From: Pyrenula massariospora
Taxonomy: Eukaryota > Ascomycota > Eurotiomycetes > Pyrenulales > Pyrenulaceae
Assembly: GCA_021030905.1 (NCBI GenBank)
Contig: JAGFMI010000016.1
Coordinates: 744,001 to 808,000, forward strand
Direction: 5' to 3'
Length of the DNA stretch: 64,000 bases
Below the pieces are notes generated by a model. That model saw only the letters and a program-made list of their open reading frames with translations, had not been told where the DNA came from and searched no databases. Each line of letters opens with the position of its first letter. Position 1 is the first letter of the stretch. A program made the position numbers and the translations under genes. This document shows, piece by piece, positions 54,079 to 64,000 of this stretch.

Positions 54079-57000
54079 TTACAGGTGGCCGCTTAGTACA
54101 GCTTCAGTCGCTAAAACAAGTGTCAATACATTTCAATGGACGAATTGGTCGAAAGGGGGGCCTACCAGAATTGATATATGCTCTCTTCGCATCCAAGCTC
54201 ACCCCAAACCGTCTCTCCAATTCTGTCTTGACTACTTTCTTCGTCACTGTCATTAAGTCAGCCGTCCGGAGTATGTCTCGAATCTCGGACAAGATCGCAT
54301 CGTCGTTGGGAAGACCCGGGTTGTTCATCTCCGGAAGTTCCATTTCCGATCCACCGCTACTCAGCCTGTTTTCAGGTAAGTGAGCTCCAGGCAAGCCAAG
54401 CAGATTAGCTTCAGAAGGCGCCAGACTCAACCGTGAACGATTGTATTGATTGGCGCCAAGCAGATCGACCTGAGATACGCCTCGGGACCCAGACAGATTA
54501 CCTCCGTACTCGCTCATAGCTGGGTGATAGCTCTTGGTGCCATAGCTCCAGCCACTGATTTCGCTTCGAGCATCTGTACTCAGTGCTTCCTTTTGCGTCT
54601 GCGCTTCCCAAAGCTCCGCTTGGTATTCCTCCCACTTTTTCTTTGGGATGCTGGATGGATCGAATTTGCCTTCATCGGAGATGACGACCTTGCGGCCTTT
54701 TTCACCCGTAACCACACGCGTATTACCCCATGTGAAGTCATCCATGTGCCAGAATGCGTAAAGGGGGAGACCAAGAGAGAAGACAGGCATAGCGAGGATG
54801 TAAATGATCATCCAGCCAACCATTTCCCATTTCCGTCGTAAGATGAAAATGACGGCCTGAAGACCGTAGATCACGCCTAAAAGCACGAAGGCCATGAGGG
54901 GTACGATACTGGGGTCTGTGACAAGCAGAACAATCAGATAGGTAATATACGCAACGGTGACTGGCTGAACGATGGTGGACAGTAGATCGAGGAAGACAAT
55001 AAAGCGCATGCTGAAGCAACAGAAACCGCAAAGTTGTTGCAAAGGGATCAGCTCCATGAGATTATGCACGGTGGAATTGATCCAGCGGCGACGTTGGGAC
55101 ATGAACACCGTCCAGCTGTCAGGCGCAATGGTCCATGCGTGCGCGTTAAAAATATACTTCGTCTTGTACTTGGAATGGAATTTTAAGAGAAGAGTCGTAA
55201 GATAACGGTCCTCGCCCAGATGAAGTAGGTTTTTCACGTGAAGTGTGTCGACGCGTACAATGGAATAAGCCTCAATAATTTCTCGACTAACAAAAAGTGG
55301 CTTCCCTGTTTCTGCTGCGCGGATTCGATACATAGTAAAGCAACCGGGAAGGCAAGTGACGGAACCAAACAGCGATTCGAAAGCTTTTGTCAGGTTGTGT
55401 GAGATGTAATACTCGTATACTTGAATCATCGTAATATATGACGATTTTGCGTTGGTCAGCGATGTCTCACCACAAACACCAATGAGGCGGGTATCGTGAA
55501 GGAACGCGGAGACCATTCGAGTGGCAGAGTCAGGTGCAACAACCGTATCAGCATCGATTTGAAGCATGAATTCGTAGAAGGTCGGGTTGACACCTATGAT
55601 GTTCCTGATGTGGTGATGCATTTCCAATTCAAGGGGACTCATTGGAGCATTGTAATGCACCCTGTTAAGAAATCGCATAATCACCATTTGGGAGTCGCGT
55701 TTGCCACGGTTGCCTGGTCGCGAGACCTCTGAAGGTTTCCCAACTTTGACCACAACCAGAAAAGGCACAATGTGTCCCTGAACCTCATAGAGGCCAGAAT
55801 AGACCTTCCCCATATTATGCTGCTTCATACCCTCACCTAAGCTTTCGAAACTTAATGGTTCGGGGTCGATGGTCTCAGAAACACCTAAGATGTCCAGCAC
55901 AATGCGCGGTGTCGGGCGGTCATTTCCTTGTCCAATGATCATGCCATCGCATACGACAATCAGCAATTTGCGTTTGTCGTCATACTTCATTCGTGCGGCT
56001 GAATCAATGGCACGGCGAAGAGATTCTTCATCTTCTGTATATGCAGGGACCTGGCAGATCACGAACTTGTCAAGATTCTCAGGTAGATTCTTCTTGCCGA
56101 ATTGCAATGCTGCAAAGAATTTGAAGCCGATGACGCTACAAAGTAAGATGGATATGGCTAGTAAAAGATACCGGGCGAATTGACATTTGACAGAATCTCT
56201 GGTGTCTGTCTTCCCAACAAAGAATAGATTGTCCAGGCACTTCTGCATGCGGTCCTTTGCCGGAGGGTCAAGAGGAATCGTATTCCAGTACGGAGTGATA
56301 TCCTGTCCGGCCCTTTGCTGGAATAGGTTGACTACAAGAGGATCCATGAAATCAGAGTCAACGCCTGACGGAACCTTCTTTCCAGGAGGGGCTTTGGTGA
56401 TCCGACCTCCTTTCATATAGGCAGTGAAGTCATATACCTTGCCATTGAGCATGGCAATGGACTGCGACTTATCTGCCAATTTTTTGACATACTGGGGAGA
56501 ATAACCAACTTCGCCTTTCTTGTACTGGCTTTTAAGCATCAACATCTGTTCATAGAACCAGTCAGGTCTGGAGTCATTTGTGAAGTACCGAAAGTCGTGA
56601 TATTTGGAATTAAGGTCGGCAGCGCTGATGACCGCGGCAGATCCGGATATGTTCGTGGGCTTATAGTCTAGCAAAACGGTAGGATCCACCTTGCCATCCT
56701 TGCCCTGACATAATGCAGATACTTGAACTGGAAACAAATCCGTGGCGTCCATTCCAGCGTATTTTTTGAGTGATGATTGTGGGACGATAAAAGGATAGTG
56801 ATTCGGCATGAAGGCACCGAGGTCCAACACCTCCCCTCGTATGGCAACATAAGTGGTGTGACCTTTCTTTCCATCATGGCTTGCAAGTTCAGATGCCGAA
56901 TAGACATGTTGTTTTGGACATATGAGCTGCGGAAAGACGACAATGAAGAAAACAACAAACAAGCAACTGATCCAAATCAGTAGATTGATTGCGAACTTTT

Positions 57001-59942
57001 CTCTCCAGGCAATCCTGATGTCCTTCCGTTTCATGCGTCCAACAAACTTGATCATAAAGTCTGGCATGTAAAATGTCAGAAGGTAGACCACGGCAAGCCA
57101 GCGTTTTCGTCTGCCCGTTTCAATTGCATCGTCCACTTCTTCCATTTTCTTTTCGTTTCCTTTTTCAGCCATTTGCTCCCTCGTCTCAAAGTTGCGGAAC
57201 ATATCTCCAGCCGCCAGAGCAGAAGCCCCCGCATCAGAGCGGTTGTCGAGCTCTTTGCTGCCAAAATAACCACCCTTGCTATCATCACCGTAGATGAATG
57301 CTCCCGGTGACGGCGTCACATCGTTCGAGCCTAGAAGTCTAGCCTTTGAGTCATTAAAGCCTCCAAATTTATCCCGTGGAGTAAAGGCAGCATCACCTTC
57401 ATCACGGTCACGATATCGAGGGAGACTTCCATCACCAGCATGCGATATCTCCATCCAGCATCTCTCGCTAAGAAAGACGCCGGTGCTGCCAATGCGGGCT
57501 TCGTTACCAGGCCACCTCCTCTCCTCGAATATAGTCTGCGCTTTCTCCACATCAGTACCTACGACAGCATTCTCAGTGTCACTCAAGCCAAGGAATTCAC
57601 TGAAGGGCAGGAAAACGCTAAAGTCCGCATTGCGTAATCTCTGGCTGATCTCTGCGATTCCAAATGTCTGCATTTGCATTCGAACACATTTGCTGTCGAA
57701 TTGGTTCGCGATACGTCGGTCATTTGGTTTTAAACAAAATACGAAGTATGGGTTGACGTTTCTTGCATTGAGAGATTGCGAGATGGAATCCAGTGACGAT
57801 AAGAATTGCGAGGCTGCGCCCTGACCTATGCCGCTAATGGTATGAGCTCGTCGGGTAGAAGGACGGCTGTCGCCTTGTTGACTGACAGGGTCATCAAACA
57901 GGTTGTCGTCTTCATCAGGTGATGTACTGTGACCACCAAACCGTGCTGGCCGACCTCCTCTTCGTCGGGCCATGCTTGGCATTCGAAGAGGCTTGGAGCT
58001 AACTTGGGCTTGCATAATTGCAGATCTCTCCTGTGGATGTGTGATCGTCTGGAGTGCCTCTTGACCGAATAGTTCGCGCACAAAATCACTCTTTGTGGAA
58101 TTTATTAGGTTCATCAGATCTCCAGACACAATGTCTCCATTCTCCTCGACAAGGCCATCCACAGGGTAATCCACTTCACCAGCAAAATGCTTAATCGTAA
58201 ATGTAGCAGCAGTGTTCCGCGTAGCAAAATTGCTGCCAGGCATGATAGCAGTAGAACTGCTAACGCTGATTGCTGGATTTTTGTTCTCAAACCGTTTTCG
58301 AAGACTATCCAACAACTGCATGTCAGTCCTTCCACGTCTCGTTTGATCGTCGAGGATACTCAAAAGACCATTACCATGTTTTAAGAGGCCCGTCACAGCA
58401 TCAGAGTTGTCAAAATAACTCGTCGCAGGCACGCTGACCTCTTCCCGCTCGAGGATTTCGGCCTTTCGATCATAGAAGCTTTGAAGGCAGAAATTGTAGA
58501 GTGACTCCATCGCCGCATTATTAAGCAGCTGGTCTAGCGTTGACCCAGTCGAGGATGATTGTGAAAAGCCTGGGAAATCAACGATGGAGATGGTGTTAGC
58601 GATCGAGTCCTCTGGTGCGCATATTTTCTGGTTAATGTGCTCCATAACGTAGGCGACCAGAAGGGAGTAGAGAGTCCGCGCAAGCTCATCTGCATTCTCA
58701 CGAGCACCCTTTGGATCTAGCATGACGGTTACTCTTTCGCGGTGTATTGTCTTGGTCTTGTAGCCCAAACTCTGCTCGAGATCATACATGCTGAGTCCCA
58801 GGAAAGCTGCAATTATTTCGAGCACTTCCTTATTTTTCACGACCGTAACAGTTTCCCCTCCTTCATGCGAGTAGCCTCCGCTCTCCTCTGGAATGGTTGT
58901 TGTGGATTGACCGGTCTCAAATTCAAGCTGTCCAATGTGAAGAATGCTCGCCAATATCTGGCAAATTTCGGCGATTTCACTCCTTGGGAACTCGAGTTTC
59001 CGTAACGCTGTTTTGAAGTGGTGAAAGCCCTCTTGATCGTTGATGCCAACCTTCAACTGCGTCGGATGGCCCAGGTATCTCCATCTCCTTTGATACGCGA
59101 CACTTCCGGCTCGACTTAAAGCATTGCCTGAAGTCGATGTACGGATAGATTCATCTAGACCTAAGTGGGACTTCTCTGCAGCGCTTGTGCCGGCCAGAAG
59201 ATAGTAAAGGATATGGAAGCTTCTCTCGCCGGTGGGCACTGATGAGATTCGACTACGTTCCAGCCTGTGATCAAGGAGTTTACCGCCAATTAAAGTTGGG
59301 TTCGTAGAAGAGATAGCGTCGTATTGAAGCTCATAGAAGAGCCCTGCCTTTGATGCCGTTTGAGTTGTTACGGACTTGGTAGTGGTCAGGGAATCGAAGA
59401 CGAAGGCCGCCAACGAGAGCTTCGAGGACAAAGGTGTGGAGGAAAAGTTCAAAAACGACGATAATAAATGAGATCTGATCGTCGTTTTCCCGGACCCGCT
59501 TTCACCTCTAAACAGTATATATCAGTATGCTCGTCACAGTTCTAACTTAAGCGTTGATTGTAAGTCTTACAAGAAAACGACAGCTTGATCTTCTCCCCTT
59601 GCACCGAGCCGCGCCCAAGCTCGTCTTGCGAGATCCTCCGCTTCTCCCATGGCACTTCCTTCTTTTCCTCCATTTGGGCCCTTAGATGAGGAAGTATAGG
59701 TGTTGAGACAGACAAGAGCATTTGAGGAAAGGCGAGCCGTAGGGAGGGAAACATGAAATCTAATGAGGCGTCAGTAACTTCAAGGTCACATGGGAAAAGG
59801 TTACATGGGAGAGTTTCACACACCGGCTAGCCAAATGGGCTGTGAGATGCGTATCTGATTGAAGGTGAGAAGGTAATGCTGGAAGTGAAGGTTGCATATG
59901 AGCCGGCAAATTTGTTGACATGGAAAGAGGTGAAGAGGTCAT
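54079..59942 (-). CDS. csmA: Chitin synthase class V with myosin motor-like domain, about 1893 residues
   Basis: Plasma-membrane chitin synthase carried and held at hyphal tips by its myosin-like head. Exons 59824-59942, 59571-59759, 54166-59507 and 54079-54110 join in phase (introns 64, 63 and 55 bases). Intact P-loop GESGSGKTT begins the third exon (residue 104). The motor region runs to about residue 780. Then come membrane helices ([34 protein letters not shown]), a cytochrome b5-like region ([14 protein letters not shown]), and the catalytic domain with [16 protein letters not shown] and QRRRW. It ends in C-terminal helices and a DEK-type tail ([17 protein letters not shown]). The tiny last exon restores the expected end [13 protein letters not shown]. 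Size matches A. nidulans CsmA (about 1850). Divergent from csmB. Confidence 0.97.
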
Positions 59943-62214
59943 GGTGGGCACGCCGAGTCCTAGTCAGCGGGCGGCACCACGAAGGCGCTGGCCTCGATTG
60001 TCTTGTAGGTTGCACCCAAGACGTGCTACCAGTATCTTCGATATCTTCGCCGCCGAAGTTCTGAAGGATAAAAGACGGTGATCCTGAACCCGATGGCTCA
60101 AACAATGGATGCGCTGTCCCAATGGCGGGCAGGGAGTACCTTGGACAGGAAGAGGTAAGAAAGCACTGCGGCTGATGTGTTCTTGAAGCGAGTGACTAGA
60201 GACTGGAACGAGAGGAAGTATATTCGACCGATCACGTATGAACCATCAGTCTGAACATTGTGCAAAATTGCTCAGGCGAGCTTAGAGGATGGAAAGCGTA
60301 GAAAAAACACTACTGTCGATCGTAAAGCCAATACATACGATACGAGGCTATGCTGGCGGTTGAAAATACAGAGGGAACGAGCGAGCGGATACGCGGTAAA
60401 CGGCCGCCCAAACCACTCCTTTTTCTTTGCCACAATTTGAGACAAGACCCGCTGCTCCGCCTGACAGGAACACGAAGTTTCTATTCACGACCGCAAGATA
60501 GTACGGTCATGTATCACCGACAGAAGCGGATCTTTGGGAGATGAAGTATTCACTGGTCGTGGGCTCATTGCTGGGGCTACTCGCGCTGTTAGGTCAAAAC
60601 AAAACAACAAAACACACGGAATAGAAGAGGCACCAATGAAGCTGAAGGAAGAGGTGGAATTGGGGCTAGATGCGCTCTAATTCGCCGATGATGCGACCCT
60701 CAGCAGGTCCCAAAGCCTATACTTTACCGAGCTTGGTAGGCGATGCAGGTGGTCTGCACCCTGTCCCGGTGGCGTCTGCAGTTCTCTACGGAAGCTACCA
60801 CTAGTAAACCGAGGCCGGCGATCATCTAGGGGCGAGAGTTGGCTGGTCCACGGTTCACCATTTCTGGGGAAAAGCCACACTGCTCGTGACTGAAGGCGGG
60901 AATTTTCAATGAGGGAAAATACGAAGATGAAGGATGGGCGACGCTGAAGAGGTCATCCCAAGGCGAACATAGAGGGTGCCAGCGCATAAAAAAACTTGCT
61001 TAGGTGTGGCCAATGTCTTGGATGCCAGGTGAAACAAGTGTTGTTGATGACGAGGAACATTTTGGGGAGCATTTTGAAGATTGTCAAGGCCGACTTTGCT
61101 GTTTGTAGCATGGGCGGATCTTCGGAAATGCGGCCAAAAATACCAGTTCATCCTCCCCTGAAGGTCGATAACAGAACTCGCTACCGAGTATCCCCGGCGG
61201 CCACCTGGACAACATTCGGCAGCAACTTCTGTCAATGAGCCCCGATGTCGAATTCATGCTTTCTCATGTTCAATCCACATTGTGTTCGTCCATGGAGCTT
61301 AGACAGGATTTCTATGTCATCTCGCGGCCATCACTATCCAGAATCTTCATAGATGCATCTCACAATGATAGAACTAGGGGAGACAATTACCTATGAGTGA
61401 AAAGAGGCTTGTCCGTTGACAAGCAAGTTGTTTGAAAGGCAATCATTATGTGCACATTAAAACTTCTCTGCATGGACATTCTTGCCAGTTTTTTTATTCT
61501 TTCAGTGAGCAATGATGGTGGGGGGGCCATAAGGCGAACTTGCTAACCGTTTCTTGACCAGTTGGGGGCATCAGGGTTTCGACGTATTGGGCTTTGGGGG
61601 GGCGGTGCTGGCCTCATAGGCTTACCGGTGGCCGAAAGCGTAGGAGAGTGTCTCGGAGGAGCGGACGTAGTAGCCCAGAGCCTCCAATTGCCCAGCTGCC
61701 TGTGGAGAAGCCCCTCCATCAACCTCCTTTTTCAAACGCTGGGACCCGCATTGCTTCGGTAACACGTTTACCTGGCGCTAGCGTCCCTGGTAATCCTGTA
61801 TCGTCGATACGCAGAGGTAAAAGTTGGGACAGCTTTTCGTTGTCACCACGACACTTCCTTGCAATCAATCTCTTCCACTGATCTTCCACATCCCTCTTTC
61901 GTTTCATGTTATTTGTGTTATTTGTATCTGTTATGGCCTTTAACGAATCTGCACACCACTCTCGCTCCCATTGAGGCGACTTTCGTTCGTAGAGCGGCCT
62001 GCTCGTCTACCTGAGACCCCAAACACTACTGCGCACAACAGGCCGATCTTTGCAGGAACACTATTCACACGACTAGACTTATTTGGCTATGTTGTGAACT
62101 GCTAATTATTTTCAGTCGATTTTGGATTGTTCATCGGCGAGATCAAGTTAATCAAGGGCCATCGCTGAATCTATAGGAAGGCGATCTATATAGACCTACC
62201 ACGTGAATATCGCT
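59943..62214. other. Shared 2.3-kb promoter region of csmA and csmB
   Basis: Long divergent intergenic region. ORFs up to 110 codons occur on both strands but look spurious. A CACGTG E-box sits at 62200-62205, ten bases before the csmB ATG. Long leaders, upstream ORFs or an untranslated-exon intron are possible but cannot be proven from sequence alone. Confidence 0.5.
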
Positions 62215-64000
62215 ATGGCGAACAGATATTCGACCTATTCACAGATATCAAATCCCGCTCCTACCCGTTCACCAGCACAGCAATCAACCCAAGTCTCGAC
62301 AACCACGCTACTTAATGCCCTCCATATCATTTATACATCCGGTGAACCTTACCAATTGGATGCCAGCACAAGCCTTGCAGTGAATACGTGGTTGACAGCA
62401 GTCGCGCCAAGTCAAGATGGGACCGCGGGGGGAGCATATGACAAACATCTTGCCACAACCGCATGGGAGCATGCCAGAAGAAGAGCAGAAGACGGCTGCA
62501 TAATACTCGCGTAAGAACTCTTATTTTCTGTGGCCTTTCGGAAGCTAACGTCTGTGTGCAATTAGATCACTGCACCGTTCGACACCTTCATTACTGTCCC
62601 CTTTCCTCTCAGCTCTCCCTTTAAATATACCTCCGATCGTGCAGACCGCGCTTGCGTCGATTCGGCCTTTTCTCACCTCGGTCACTCCGTTCAATGCATC
62701 TACACCCCATCACTCGGCTCTAGCGATCAAATGTTCTCTCACACTTGCTGGCAAATTGACGGGACTCAGCCTCTCGCTGTCAACGTCAGGGATCGATGTG
62801 TCAGCTGGCCTACTGGATATACCTCCTGAACCCGGGTTTCGCGCCTTTGACGTTTTCTACTACCTTCTAACGTCTGCTTCTACGCCCGCCGAACGAGAAT
62901 TTCTAGGCTTGAAAGTACCAAACGCCTATTCGCTTCTTAACAAATCTTCCACGTACACACCTCCCTCTTACTTACCAACAGCTGACGATGCAGCTGCTGC
63001 AGAGGACTTCAGAGCTTCGCTGAAAGCTATTGGTATTAAAGGTTCTGCTCAGCGAGGATTACTCTCCGTATTGGCTGGATTGCTCAAGCTTGGTGAGACG
63101 ACAGGATTTTTAGTAGACTCGGAAGTCTTAGAGGACATTTGTGAAGATGTTAGTGGATTGCTCGGAGTTGAACCAGAAGTTCTTATGCACAAATGTGACA
63201 CTGGCGAAAGGGAGGTGCTCATCGCAGGTGTATACGAAGCCTTGGTCGATTGGGTCATCGATAAGGCCAACATCGCCATCCGGGAAGAATTCTCAACTGA
63301 TCGTTCTGCGGGAAATTCAGGCTCGTCCTCGCCTGCGCCAGATGAAGACGTAGAAGATGGCGTCAGCATTACAGTCATCGAGATACCAGGCGAAGCATTG
63401 GGAAAAGCTATTGCGCTACGCGGTGTATTTGACGACTCCCTAGGCATCAATGCTGAAATGAAAGAAGATGGCGTTGATGTGATCTCGGCTGGTCATTCGG
63501 TCTTGAAAGAGATGTCAAATGCGGTAGCAGAAGTTGAGGCAGACCTTGGCGTATCTGCGGGACCTCTGGGCCGAGAAAGAGAATACGATCATGACCGTCG
63601 CCAGAATGTGCTAGAAAAAGTTGGAATTGAAGCCGAGTCTGACAGTTTCTTAAAACAACTCCTCTATCCCGTAGATGGAGAAGAGTTGAATTATGGCAAA
63701 TGGGGTCGCTTTGACTTGCCCGCCGTGGTGGAGAGTAGTCGCGTGTGGTATCAGCTCTCGCTGCATCCAACTGATGAGCCTCCTTCAGCTCTTGCCTCCA
63801 AGCCATCCACTACGTCGGCCTGGTCTGCGGGAGCGGTTTCCAGGCAGCTCCGAGCCTGGCGGCTGCCAGAATGGGCCAATCGTCGCAACAAAAATCTTGA
63901 TTTCACGGCCGACTTCGACGTTGACGAATTTTGCAACCGCTACGCGCGCCTTGGATGTACAGAAGGTAAAGATGGCGTCGAAAGCTGGATACTACAACGT
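62215..64000 (+). CDS. csmB: Chitin synthase class VI/VII with short myosin-like domain, N-terminal 577 residues
   Basis: Partner of CsmA in tip wall synthesis; double loss is lethal in A. nidulans. Exon 1 is 62215-62510 (ATG at 62215; the frame above it opens at GTG). A 55-base intron (GTAAGA, CTAAC, ATTAG) leads to exon 2 at 62566, open to the window end. Matches to CsmB include [81 protein letters not shown], and [20 protein letters not shown] near the end. The visible head lacks a P-loop, as this class does. The membrane and catalytic parts lie beyond the window. Confidence 0.95.

Noticed and set aside
59542-59823. 93-codon minus-strand ORF near the csmA start
   Set aside because: It is the wrong frame of csmA exon 2 plus intron 1; the correct joins restore the conserved csmA N-terminus.
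1-64000. Transposons, virus-like elements, tRNA/rRNA genes, CRISPR arrays
   Set aside because: Reading both strands showed no transposase, reverse transcriptase, integrase, long terminal or inverted repeats, cloverleaf structures or spaced repeats.

Overview
The window looks like nuclear DNA of a filamentous ascomycete (Pezizomycotina). The signs are many introns of 45-65 bases with GT...AG ends and CTAAC/CTGAC-like branch sites, a hydrophobic surface binding protein (HsbA), a p150 dynactin, a Csf1 lipid-transfer protein and the divergent pair of myosin-motor chitin synthases csmA and csmB. A eurotiomycete or close relative is my best guess from the chitin synthase sequences, but this is not proven. 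I saw no rRNA, tRNA, CRISPR array, transposon or virus-like element.

Left end (1-8.5 kb): three consecutive minus-strand genes encode long, mostly disordered, basic proteins. They share a short motif around Pro-Asn-His and a second short helical block, and I recognise no named family. The first gene runs off the window and ends there in a SUMO-interaction-like motif. This trio is the best candidate for something undescribed.

8.5-15.3 kb: a CYP7/CYP8-like cytochrome P450 (+), a secreted HsbA protein (-), a SAM-dependent methyltransferase whose frame is broken by an apparent one-base loss (-), and a HAD-family pyrimidine 5'-nucleotidase (-).

15.8-33 kb: an unrecognised 836-residue disordered protein (+), a seven-exon multi-KH RNA-binding protein (+), and a single uninterrupted exon of 9.8 kb encoding Csf1 (-).

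33-46.5 kb: a TMEM184/DUF300 membrane protein in seven exons including an 18-base exon (+), a Ser/Pro-rich protein (+), the orthologue of human RBM26/27 (-), an aldo/keto reductase (-), a doubtful small ORF (-), and translation elongation factor eEF2 (+), whose first two coding exons are 8 and 16 bases.

47-64 kb: a Whi5/Nrm1-type G1/S repressor (-) with MCB- and SCB-like sites upstream, dynactin p150 (-), chitin synthase csmA (class V, intact P-loop, -), a 2.3-kb shared promoter region, and the start of csmB (+), cut by the window end. Dynactin and the two chitin synthases all serve polarised hyphal growth and cell-wall delivery.

Exon joins were worked out by eye from splice signals, reading phase and remembered family sequences. 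No alignment or gene finder was run.
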